From positions 1-7,656 of the forward strand of contig JAITJK010000270.1 in assembly GCA_031278935.1 (NCBI GenBank): a stretch of DNA of 7,656 bases, given 5' to 3'. The stretch is from Spirochaetaceae bacterium (GTDB taxonomy: Bacteria > Spirochaetota > Spirochaetia > Treponematales > Breznakiellaceae). The notes below the pieces were generated by a model, which was given only the letters and a program-made list of their open reading frames with translations, did no database searches and had not been told where the DNA came from. The translations under genes and the position numbers were made by a program. Shown here in pieces: positions 1 to 6,704 of this stretch; position 1 is the stretch's first letter; each line of letters opens with the position of its first letter.

Positions 1-33
1 GGTTATGCAGCAGATAGCCGAAGCGAGATGCAC

Positions 34-83
34 CCTGTCCCCGTACTGCACTGCCCCCAATGGGACTCCACGGTAAATGGTGC
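34..83 (+). repeat. Short dispersed repeat, copy A
   Basis: Bases 51-83 match bases 6448-6480 in the same orientation at 26 of 33 positions without gaps. Shared blocks are GCCCCCAAT, GACTC and AAATGGTGC. Weaker similarity extends left to CCTGTCCC at 34-41 (CCTATCCC in the other copy) if a one-base gap is allowed. The copy ends directly against the ftsK stop codon (84-86), so it would form the first part of the ftsK 3' untranslated region. I see no U-tract terminator here. Bases 1-33 show nothing I can interpret. Confidence 0.6.
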
Positions 84-2561
84 TTACTCGGAACCCTTCA
101 ATAGCTCCCGGGGTTTGGATCCCTGGGAAGGCCCCACAATCCCCCGGTTTTCCATGGCTTCCACCAGACGGGCCGCCCGGTTGTAGCCAATTTTAAGGCG
201 CCGCTGAATGGCGCTGGCGCTGGCTTTGCCCTGCTCCCAGACAATCTTCAGGGCCTTGTCATAGAGCGGGTCCTCCCCATCGGCATAGTAGGCCTCCTCG
301 TCATCCCCTGCAAGGAGGTCCTCTTCCAGGTAATCCGGTGGACCCAAGGTTTTGAGATAGGCCACCACCCGCTCAACTTCTTCGTCGGACACGAAAGCGC
401 CCTGAATGCGGAGGGGAAAGGGGTCCGTACTGCCTGCATAAAGCATATCCCCCTTGCCCAAGAGCTTCTCCGCCCCGCTTGAGTCCAGGATGATGCGGCT
501 GTCTACTTTGCTGGCCACCATGAAGGCGATACGGCTGGGAATGTTGGCCTTGATAATCCCGGTAATCACGTCAATGGAAGGCCGCTGGGTGGCTAGGACC
601 AGGTGAATACCCACCGCCCGGCTCATGGCCGTAAGCCGGGCGAGCACTCCTTCCAGTTCCTTGCCACTGGCGGCCATGAGATCCGCAAATTCATCGATCA
701 CCACCACGATATAGGGCATATGCTCCAGCCCAAGGCCCCGCTCCTTGATACGCCGGTTGTAACCTCGCACATCCCGGACACCCAAGGAATCCAGACAGGC
801 ATAACGCCGTTCCATCTCAAAGACGCAATACTGTAAAGCCTGAAGCGCCCGTTTAGGCTCGGTGATCACCGGGGTCAACAGATGGGGTATATCGTTGTAT
901 ATGTTTAATTCCACGATCTTGGGATCGATGAGGATGAGCTTGCATTCCGTCGGGGAACGCTGGTATAGGATGGACAGGATCATGGTGTTCACGCAGACCG
1001 ATTTACCCGACCCAGTCGCCCCGGCAATGAGCAGGTGAGGCGTCTGTACCAGATCCACGGTCTGAGCCGCACCGGCGCTGTCCTTGCCCAATACCACGGG
1101 AATCTCCGAGCCGGTTCCCGGCGCGTGTAGTTCCCCCAGGCACCCCTGGATGATTTCCGCGAAAGAAACCATGTCTCGGCTCGTATTAGGCACCTCGATA
1201 CCCACCACGGACTTACCCGGAATGGGCGCCACAATTCGCACTGAAGAGGCAGCCAAGCGGAGCGCAATATTATCCTGGAGATTAACGATCCGGGAAAGTT
1301 TTACCCCCGGGGCCGGAAGCAGCTCGAAAAGGGTGATCACCGGCCCTTTCTTGATACCGGTAACCTCCGCCTGGATGTTAAATTCCTCAAGGGTATCTTG
1401 CAGGATCACTGCCGCTTCCCGGGTGGCTTTGTCGATGATCTGAGAGGCTCCCTGGGTATACTGGTTGAGGAGGCCCTGTACCGGTACCGTATAGGGTTCC
1501 GGTATGTGAACGAGGGGTATAGGTTTTTTGCCGGGACTGCTCGTCCGATGCGGCGCTGCCGGGTTTTCGTCCCAGACGGCAACCCGCTCCGGCAGGACCT
1601 GGGGCTCCTCCGCGGCCTTAAAGGCGGAAGCCGCCTGGTGAAGCCCGGAAGGCCCCTGCGGGGAGGGTCTTCCGGGGAGCGGGCCCTCCGAAGGGCTGCC
1701 TGCGTCCCAGTAGAATAGGGCCTCCAATTCGTGCAGGGCATGGGCGCTGGCTAAGGGTTTTATCTGAGGGAAAGAGAGGCTTGGCTCCGTGGCCCCTTCA
1801 GCTTCAAGGCCTTGCAGTAACCGGTCTTCCGGGAACTCCTCATCTTCCGGGTCCTCGCTTTCCGGAGCGGGGGCGGGGGCCCGTAAAAAAGCCGGAGGCA
1901 AGAGCCGGGAAGAGAAGCTAGGCCGCAAGGAAAGGTTTCGTAAGGAAGAAGCCCCACGGAAGGGGTTGTACGGACGAGGCTTGGGGTCTTCACTTGCCCC
2001 AGGGGAAGGGCTGTAGAGGACCGCAGTCCACCGGTATTCCCGTTTCTGGTAGGCCTCGGGAAACAGCATGGAGGTAATGACCATGATGATCAAGCCCTCC
2101 AGGATGGTGAATAGAATGATGAAAAAATTGAGCCCTATTTTCCCTATCCATTCCAGAATACGGTATTGTTCCTTAAGGACATCGAAATCCCGGATAAAGA
2201 CGAAGCCAATGGCCAAGGTTACAAAGGGCAGGACGGTACAGGTCAGCACAAAAATCCGATCCGGACGGTACACTGGGTCTATCAGCATCATGGCCGCATA
2301 AAAGGGGTAGAGGGGAATCACCACGGCCAAGACCCCGTAGGCGTCTACCAAAAAAAAACCCGGGCCAAAAAAAGGCCCCTCTGCCCCAAAGAGCGCCCCG
2401 ATTATGGCAATTTCCAGGCCCATGGCCCCCAAACCTAGGGCCACCGCTCCCAAAAGTGTGGCAATACGGGACTTTGATATATGCTGAAATACCCATTCTT
2501 CCAGGATCACCTTTGAGATATCCTCCAAATCCAGTTCAGGGACGGCCACGTCCCTAAGCAT
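84..2561 (-). CDS. ftsK: DNA translocase FtsK/SpoIIIE family
   Basis: Septal ATP-driven DNA pump that clears and aligns chromosome termini during division, usually working with XerC/XerD recombinases. The protein is 825 residues. Four hydrophobic segments at about 33-60, 73-95, 101-123 and 139-167 form the membrane anchor. A proline- and acid-rich linker follows (about 180-350). The motor domain has Walker A GATGSGKS at 514-521, Walker B VVVIDEFADLM at 619-629 and the conserved ATQRPS segment at 657-662. A C-terminal gamma winged helix (about 763-813, with RAARLVEAMENRGIVGP) is the family's DNA-orienting domain. The ATG at 2559-2561 is the first usable start, since an in-frame TGA lies ten codons upstream. 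Its ribosome-binding site is weak (AGGACGG about 10 bases away). It is separated from the upstream slt gene by 268 bp, so it may be co-transcribed or have its own promoter. The linker makes it shorter than E. coli FtsK but typical of many bacteria. Confidence 0.97.
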   Translation of the reverse strand: MLRDVAVPELDLEDISKVILEEWVFQHISKSRIATLLGAVALGLGAMGLEIAIIGALFGAEGPFFGPGFFLVDAYGVLAVVIPLYPFYAAMMLIDPVYRPDRIFVLTCTVLPFVTLAIGFVFIRDFDVLKEQYRILEWIGKIGLNFFIILFTILEGLIIMVITSMLFPEAYQKREYRWTAVLYSPSPGASEDPKPRPYNPFRGASSLRNLSLRPSFSSRLLPPAFLRAPAPAPESEDPEDEEFPEDRLLQGLEAEGATEPSLSFPQIKPLASAHALHELEALFYWDAGSPSEGPLPGRPSPQGPSGLHQAASAFKAAEEPQVLPERVAVWDENPAAPHRTSSPGKKPIPLVHIPEPYTVPVQGLLNQYTQGASQIIDKATREAAVILQDTLEEFNIQAEVTGIKKGPVITLFELLPAPGVKLSRIVNLQDNIALRLAASSVRIVAPIPGKSVVGIEVPNTSRDMVSFAEIIQGCLGELHAPGTGSEIPVVLGKDSAGAAQTVDLVQTPHLLIAGATGSGKSVCVNTMILSILYQRSPTECKLILIDPKIVELNIYNDIPHLLTPVITEPKRALQALQYCVFEMERRYACLDSLGVRDVRGYNRRIKERGLGLEHMPYIVVVIDEFADLMAASGKELEGVLARLTAMSRAVGIHLVLATQRPSIDVITGIIKANIPSRIAFMVASKVDSRIILDSSGAEKLLGKGDMLYAGSTDPFPLRIQGAFVSDEEVERVVAYLKTLGPPDYLEEDLLAGDDEEAYYADGEDPLYDKALKIVWEQGKASASAIQRRLKIGYNRAARLVEAMENRGIVGPSQGSKPRELLKGSE
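2350..2378 (-). other. GC hairpin followed by T9 tract inside ftsK
   Basis: On the coding strand GGGCC (2378-2374), a T7 loop (2373-2367) and GGCCC (2366-2362) form a 5-bp GC stem. GGG and a run of nine T (2358-2350) follow. This resembles a short intrinsic terminator or slippage site. It lies about 60-70 codons into ftsK, between the first two membrane segments (residues EGPFFGPGFFLV). The bases are read directly; any function is inference, because Phe-rich membrane segments and Gly/Pro codons could create it by chance. Confidence 0.4.
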
Positions 2562-2829
2562 AAGGCCAATTCCGTCCTGAGCGGAGGATCAGGGTGAAAT
2601 GTATCGCTCCTTTTCAAGTTACTTCCTTTTTCGGTGATGCAGTCCCCTGCCCAAAGGCTTCCAGTCAAGGGACGCGGCAAGAATACCTCCGTACAAGACA
2701 CGATGGGCTGCCGGTATAACGACCCAAGGCTCTCCGGCGGCAGGTTTGTTTTTGCGTATACACACCAGCATACTTACGTAAATATAGGGAAGCATCGGGT
2801 ATAAAGACTTTTTTATATAATCGGATGAC
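2562..2829. other. Intergenic gap between slt and ftsK, no supported gene
   Basis: This 268-bp stretch separates the slt stop from the ftsK start. I find no convincing terminator and no strong promoter. The best minus-strand candidates are poor: TTTACG-16-TATACG near the middle, and an AT-rich TATATAAA just after the slt stop. A minus-strand reading frame stays open across most of it (to the TAA at 2619-2621), but it has no ribosome-binding site ahead of its internal ATGs and no recognisable motif. A Shine-Dalgarno-like AAAAGGAG on the minus strand lies about 45 bases upstream of the ftsK ATG and is not followed by a usable start. It probably serves as the slt 3' UTR plus the ftsK leader. Confidence 0.5.
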
Positions 2830-5193
2830 TCATTCAAGACCTTTATACATATCCCGCACCACGGCCTCCATGGGACGATCAAAGTACACATACCCATAGG
2901 CAGCGGCGGCGGCCAAGACCCGTTTGCCGTAGGTCCGGGTTTCGGTGATGCTGACGGTTTCCAGGAACAGGTCTTCCGGGAGCCGAGGTTCCGCGCTGCG
3001 CCAGCGTTTGACCCGGTTCATGCCACCGTTATAGGCCAAGAGGGCCTGTAACGGACTTTCCAGGCGATCCAGGAGGTAGCGCAGATAGGAAGCGCCAATA
3101 TGAACATTCGCCCCTGGGTCCCGTAGGTCCGGACTTTGGTCCCCAAGATAATCCGGCCCACCGGCCTTGCGGATCCAGCCGGCTACCTCCGCCGCAGTAT
3201 CGGCCATGAGTTGGGATAGACCCACAGCCCCAGCATGAGAGGCAATATCCGGGTTAAAGGCGCTTTCCGTGCGGATCAGGGCGTACAACAGTTCTGCGGG
3301 GATTCCCACTTCCTGGGCGTTGGCCTCGATAATCTCCTTAAAAGGCCGGGGATAGTACAAAAGTAGATCCTCATAGTCCAAGACATAGGATTCCCGGTCC
3401 ATATAGGCGGTAATCAGCCGGATGGTCTGTTCCCAGTAGGCCCCATCGAGCAAAAGGTGCGCCAAAATCCGCAGTTCCCCAATGGAAAAGTCCGCCATCA
3501 TCCACTGTAAATAGGAAAAGGCAAATTCCCCCGCCCCAAACTCGAAGAATCCTAAAAGAAACTCAAGCCCCCCTCCAGAAGGTGCATCGGTAAACCCGGG
3601 ACGTGGACGGGGAAGTGTACGCTCAGGCAGGGGAAGGTCCCTATCCCCCAGCTGCCAGGCACTCATAGCTCGGTAATAGAAGGAGGCCGCCTCCGCTTCC
3701 AGGGCTATGGTGAAGAAGGTTCGGCTTACCCTGGTCTTGAGGTCTCCGGTAAGGCCCGTCATACCCTGCACGCCCAGGGCCGCTGCCCCTTGATCCGGGG
3801 AAATATAGGCCTCCGCCACGGCCCTGCCGATAATATAGGCGTATTTTGCCGTGGTCGCCTGGTCTGAACGGAAGCGAATCTGGGAAAAGACCTGCAAAAG
3901 GGCGTCCCATTGCCGGTTTGCCGTCAAAGCACGGCACCAAAGGTCCAGGATATCTGCAAAATAGCGGTCTTCATGCCACCGGGGGATATAGGTGTCCAGT
4001 AAGGCCGGGACGTTTTCAGGACTATAGGTTACCGCGGTATGCAGAATATACCATATACAGGCATCCGCTTGTAGGGGATCCGGGGCAAAGTCCAGGGCCG
4101 ATTGAAAATACCCAAGGGACCGGTCATAGCGGCCTCGCTGACGCTCCATGCGGCCTGCGAAATACCGAAGTCGGTACCGCAGGGAGGACACATCCACCAC
4201 CGCGAGGTCTTGGGGGCTTATGCGTATCTCCCCGACCTCTGCCGGATCCTGGCCAGCCAACAGCGCATCCCAGGCGAGGAACAGGGCAATTCCCGCCTCA
4301 TGGGATCCGGCATACTGAAAACTTCGGCCTAAGTCCCCGGTTAATTCGGGATATTGAAAAAAGAGCAGTGGTTCCTCTTGCAAGACCCGCTGAAAGTGCC
4401 GATGCCCCTCCCCATAGGCGGAACGGGAAACCGAAAGCCGTCCGGCGATGGCTGCGGATTCCGGAGGGCCTAACAGGACGGGTTTCCGGTTTTGCAGTTC
4501 CTGAAAGACCCAAGTAGCCGGAGCGTCCACAGTCCGACCGAGTAAAAAATCCAAGACCTCTCCCTTAACCTGGGCCTCCTGTAGGTAGAGCCGGGAAAGG
4601 AGCAGCACCGCCTCATCCCAGGAAGATCCGTCCTTTTGCCCTTGCAGCAGGTCCCTTGCCTCATCAAAACGCCCCAGGGCATACAAGGCCGCGCCATATA
4701 GGGTTCGTTCCGTGCCCCGGGTTCCCAGGGTTTTCAAGGGTTCCATAGGCTCTTTCCGGACGCGCTCCACGGAGGAAGACTCCTCAGGGGGCATGGAGGC
4801 GATTATCCTACGGGCTAGGCGTTTCGCCTCGCTCGTACCAGCTAAAAGGGGAGACAAGAGTTCCTGGGCTGCAGCGGTACGAACCTGGGGAGAGGGGCTT
4901 TGCAGGGCCGCTTCAAACAAGGCCTGGGCCTTCCGGACGTGGCCTTCCCCTTCCTCCCTGGTAAGGGAGCGTGCTGCGGCCTGCACCAAAAGCCCGCCAT
5001 AAAAGGGAGCCGAGGGGTGCAGCTTCCGCACTTCATCCATCCGTTGGGGATCCGCTTCCAAGATAAACCCGATATCCCCGGTTTTAAGGCGTTCCGCTGC
5101 CTCCCCTTTACTTAGGGTTAGCACCTGTTCGGCCCTACAGGAAACCAGGGTGGGGACCATGAGCCATACTAACAAGCAATAGACAAAAAACAT
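2830..5193 (-). CDS. Soluble lytic murein transglycosylase (Slt family 1), probable lipoprotein
   Basis: Cleaves the MurNAc-GlcNAc bond of peptidoglycan non-hydrolytically, leaving 1,6-anhydroMurNAc ends. With the ATG at 5191-5193 the product is 787 residues. A hydrophobic N-terminus ends in LVSC (residues 16-19), which fits a lipobox, so the mature protein is probably membrane-anchored and periplasmic; no basic n-region residue is visible. Residues about 60-600 are alpha-helical with TPR-like pairs, as in the Slt70 superhelix. The catalytic SLT domain (about 615-770) has the catalytic Glu at 643 in RTESAFNP, GAVGLSQLM (655-663), NVHIGASYL (696-704) and LAYNGG (719-724). GLSQLM lacks the usual following Pro. 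A TTG at 5233-5235 would add 14 residues overlapping the upstream gene and is less likely. It starts one base after the LysM gene stop (TAGTATG), implying translational coupling. Confidence 0.93.
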   Translation of the reverse strand: MFFVYCLLVWLMVPTLVSCRAEQVLTLSKGEAAERLKTGDIGFILEADPQRMDEVRKLHPSAPFYGGLLVQAAARSLTREEGEGHVRKAQALFEAALQSPSPQVRTAAAQELLSPLLAGTSEAKRLARRIIASMPPEESSSVERVRKEPMEPLKTLGTRGTERTLYGAALYALGRFDEARDLLQGQKDGSSWDEAVLLLSRLYLQEAQVKGEVLDFLLGRTVDAPATWVFQELQNRKPVLLGPPESAAIAGRLSVSRSAYGEGHRHFQRVLQEEPLLFFQYPELTGDLGRSFQYAGSHEAGIALFLAWDALLAGQDPAEVGEIRISPQDLAVVDVSSLRYRLRYFAGRMERQRGRYDRSLGYFQSALDFAPDPLQADACIWYILHTAVTYSPENVPALLDTYIPRWHEDRYFADILDLWCRALTANRQWDALLQVFSQIRFRSDQATTAKYAYIIGRAVAEAYISPDQGAAALGVQGMTGLTGDLKTRVSRTFFTIALEAEAASFYYRAMSAWQLGDRDLPLPERTLPRPRPGFTDAPSGGGLEFLLGFFEFGAGEFAFSYLQWMMADFSIGELRILAHLLLDGAYWEQTIRLITAYMDRESYVLDYEDLLLYYPRPFKEIIEANAQEVGIPAELLYALIRTESAFNPDIASHAGAVGLSQLMADTAAEVAGWIRKAGGPDYLGDQSPDLRDPGANVHIGASYLRYLLDRLESPLQALLAYNGGMNRVKRWRSAEPRLPEDLFLETVSITETRTYGKRVLAAAAAYGYVYFDRPMEAVVRDMYKGLE

Positions 5194-5194
5194 A

Positions 5195-6253
5195 CTAGTT
5201 CCGCGGGGGAATGCGGATAGTCCTCCCTGCCACAATAAGATCCGGCCTGCGGATGTTATTAAACCGGGCTATCCGCGTATACAACCAGGGATTCCGATAA
5301 AAAGCCGCAGCTATATCCCAGAGGGTATCTCCCCAGCGAATCCGGTAGCTTACGCCGCCCCGGGGAATCTTGGTGGGCACCTTGTAAGACGCCACCGGGG
5401 CGGGCGGCCGTTTCCGGCTGGGCACCACCGCCGGAGGCAGCGGCGCCGTGGCTGGGGCTTCAATGACCGGCGCCTCGGTGATTTTTTTTTCCAGCTCCTC
5501 TGGGACTCCCCCTAGAGGAGCTGGGGATGTATTTTCTTCTATTATTGTAGGTATAGGGGCTTGTTCTATAGAAACCTCAGGGGAGCCATCGAGCGCCGCC
5601 GCAACTTCTATCTTTTCTCTAGGATCCTCTGGCGTGTCCTGGAGAGACGCCTCCGATGGTTTCTCTAGGGCCGCCTCCTTAGATACTTCATGAGAAACCG
5701 TGTCCGCGGATAGGGGCGCCCCGGCTTCCGGGTGCTGAAAGGGGCGACTCCCCGAGAACAAGAAAAAAAACAGCGCCCCTACAAGGGGTAGAAGCACGAT
5801 AAGCCCCACCAAGAGCCAGGGAACCCGTTTCCGTTCCGGTGGGGTCTCGTATAAGCCCAGGGGCGGGACCCCCACAGAGGGCTCTCGCTTAAGATCCGCC
5901 AGTTCCACAGGGTTTTCCGGCGCCTCGGACACCCGTAAGGAGTGCCGTTCATGGACTGCGGAGGTATCTAAGTCCAAGGCATAGGCGCTTATGCTTCCCG
6001 ATGGACGGATCGTAACCTCTACCTGGATAGAAGGTTCTCCCTGGAGGGCCGGTTTAATCGGGGTAACCACGATCCTGCCCATAAAGGCAGCATCCCGCAG
6101 CGTTGTAGCGGCGCTTTTATAGAGCTCAATATAGACGGTTTCTTGGTTGTCATGGGCCGTAGTGAGGATCAGTCGTTTGGTACGTCCTTCTTGTTCCTCA
6201 AGAATAGGATAAAAATCGCCATTGGCAAGTTTAATACCAATCGTTGACCCCAT
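5195..6253 (-). CDS. Membrane protein with N-terminal Hsp70-SBD-like domain and C-terminal LysM
   Basis: The product is 352 residues. Residues about 4-97 resemble the Hsp70/DnaK substrate-binding beta-sandwich: GIKLANGDFYPI, TTAHDNQETVYIEL (DnaK: FSTAEDNQSAVTIHV) and KPALQGEPSIQVEV (DnaK: NPAPRGMPQIEVTF) occur in the same order and spacing. No ATPase domain or helical lid is present. RKR at 141-143 precedes a single membrane helix (about 144-168), predicting N-in/C-out topology. An acidic, Pro/Ala-rich linker (about 170-295) leads to one LysM (about 301-349: YRIRWGDTLWDIAAAFY, then LIVAGRTIRIPP), a peptidoglycan-binding fold. The ATG at 6251-6253 is chosen over the GTG three codons upstream because AAGGAG lies eight bases before it. 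First gene of the operon with slt. A structural or targeting role at the cell wall is inferred; the cytoplasmic partner is unknown. Confidence 0.88.
   Translation of the reverse strand: MGSTIGIKLANGDFYPILEEQEGRTKRLILTTAHDNQETVYIELYKSAATTLRDAAFMGRIVVTPIKPALQGEPSIQVEVTIRPSGSISAYALDLDTSAVHERHSLRVSEAPENPVELADLKREPSVGVPPLGLYETPPERKRVPWLLVGLIVLLPLVGALFFFLFSGSRPFQHPEAGAPLSADTVSHEVSKEAALEKPSEASLQDTPEDPREKIEVAAALDGSPEVSIEQAPIPTIIEENTSPAPLGGVPEELEKKITEAPVIEAPATAPLPPAVVPSRKRPPAPVASYKVPTKIPRGGVSYRIRWGDTLWDIAAAFYRNPWLYTRIARFNNIRRPDLIVAGRTIRIPPRN
5482..5524 (-). other. 11-bp perfect inverted repeat abutting an A9 run in the LysM gene
   Basis: CCAGCTCCTCT (5491-5501) and AGAGGAGCTGG (5514-5524) are perfect reverse complements. 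One G-T and two G-C pairs can extend the stem to 14 bp with a six-base loop. In the mRNA sense the hairpin is followed with no gap by nine A (5490-5482), reading GAA AAA AAA ATC (E-K-K-I, residues 255-258). A nascent-RNA hairpin directly before a homopolymer run is the arrangement known to promote transcriptional slippage in some insertion sequences. Function here is not demonstrated. Confidence 0.5.
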
Positions 6254-6261
6254 GGGCCTCA

Positions 6262-6267
6262 CTCCTT
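6262..6267 (-). promoter_or_regulatory. Ribosome-binding site deciding the LysM gene start
   Basis: AAGGAG on the minus strand, eight bases before the ATG at 6253-6251. It is too close to the alternative GTG (6262-6260), which it overlaps, so it fixes the start at the ATG. Confidence 0.85.
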
Positions 6268-6342
6268 CTTAACAACTACACTACCTCGCCGGTGAACGGA
6301 TTTTTGAAAAGTGGTGCTATCGTACAATTCTCTCTACATAAG

Positions 6343-6372
6343 ACTCTAGACAGGGAAATACCCCCTTGTCAA
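6343..6372 (-). promoter_or_regulatory. Probable sigma-70 promoter for the LysM-slt operon
   Basis: A perfect -35 TTGACA (6372-6367), an 18-base spacer and the -10 TAGAGT (6348-6343, four of six consensus bases) point toward the LysM gene. Transcription would begin near 6336, giving a leader of about 80 bases. No other minus-strand promoter of this quality is visible between 6254 and 6450. Confidence 0.6.
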
Positions 6373-6394
6373 CGCTCGTTTAATCCACCACCCA

Positions 6395-6423
6395 CCACCT
6401 GAGGTGGAGGTCCCGCCAGCGGG
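6395..6423. repeat. Two adjacent short palindromes
   Basis: CCACCTGAGGTGG (6395-6407) has six-base arms around one base. Four bases later CCCGCCAGCGGG (6412-6423) has five-base arms around CA, then TTTAA. They lie between the two divergent promoters, upstream of both, so they are unlikely to terminate either operon. They could be operator sites, a REP-like element or the end of a small mobile element; the sequence alone does not decide. Confidence 0.5.
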
Positions 6424-6447
6424 TTTAAGCTCCTATCCCTCACCATG

Positions 6448-6480
6448 CAGCCCCCAATATGACTCTATGTCAAATGGTGC
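6448..6480 (+). repeat. Short dispersed repeat, copy B
   Basis: This is the partner of the repeat at 51-83 (26 of 33 identical, same orientation). A block CCTATCCC at 6432-6439 parallels CCTGTCCC at 34-41. The copy ends six bases before the -35 element of the downstream hydrogenase promoter. The palindromes at 6395-6423 have no counterpart beside copy A, so they are not part of the shared unit as far as this window shows. Confidence 0.6.
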
Positions 6481-6486
6481 AAATAG

Positions 6487-6515
6487 TTGATAAAAGAGAG
6501 CGGCGGTGATAGTAT
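6487..6515 (+). promoter_or_regulatory. Probable extended -10 promoter for the hydrogenase operon
   Basis: The -35 TTGATA (6487-6492, five of six consensus), a 17-base spacer and the -10 TAGTAT (6510-6515, four of six) are preceded by TGA at 6507-6509, giving an extended -10 (TGn). Transcription would start near 6522 and run toward the NuoE-like gene, leaving a leader of about 180 bases. Confidence 0.6.
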
Positions 6516-6521
6516 TATAGG

Positions 6522-6704
6522 GTACATAACGGAACACGCCGATTTTCTAGTGAATCCCTACCCCCTTACATGAGGCGCTATACCATGTCTTGCGAAACCC
6601 GGAAGCAGAGCCCTGACGGGGTGTGCGGTTTGGCTGCACCTCAGATGGCGGGGGGTCCTTATTTCCCGGAAACCCCGGCAAAGTTCCGAAAGAGAGAGGT
6701 AAAC
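6522..6704 (+). promoter_or_regulatory. Long 5' leader of the hydrogenase operon
   Basis: About 180 bases lie between the inferred transcription start and the NuoE-like ATG. No known riboswitch class is recognisable to me. A small stem, CGGAA (6667-6671) with TTCCG (6684-6688), ends just before the ribosome-binding site GAGAGG (6694-6699) and could affect its access. The reading frame of the downstream gene stays open upstream to an ATG at 6570 and another at 6585, but neither is preferred (see the CDS entry). Confidence 0.3.

Noticed and set aside
2507..2701. Minus-strand open frame overlapping the ftsK start, with GGAGG five bases before a TTG
   Set aside because: It overlaps the N-terminal coding part of ftsK in another frame, and its composition (many Trp, Arg, Pro, Cys) looks like a shadow frame. 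A frameshifted ftsK N-terminus was considered but the ATG at 2561 already gives a complete four-helix anchor.
2619..2897. Minus-strand open frame (up to 92 codons) crossing the slt end and the slt-ftsK gap
   Set aside because: The upstream part overlaps slt, internal ATGs have no ribosome-binding site, and the peptide has no recognisable motif. An open frame of this size is expected by chance at this base composition.
3846..4517. 223-codon plus-strand open frame opposite slt
   Set aside because: It is antisense to a well-supported gene, rich in Gly, Pro and Arg without motifs, and typical of the shadow of a GC-rich gene.
5194..5235. TTG start at 5235 for the transglycosylase
   Set aside because: It would overlap the LysM gene by about 40 bases and put 14 residues before the lipoprotein-like signal. 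The ATG at 5193 places the signal at the N-terminus.
6412..6426. CCCGCCAGCGGGTTT as an intrinsic terminator
   Set aside because: The stem is five bases and the T run is only three. It sits upstream of both operons, where no transcript is expected to end unless antisense.
6570..6704. N-terminal extension of the NuoE-like protein from ATG 6570 or 6585
   Set aside because: The 163-residue form from 6705 has a better ribosome-binding site and the usual family length. The extension has no family resemblance. Kept only as a side note in the leader finding.
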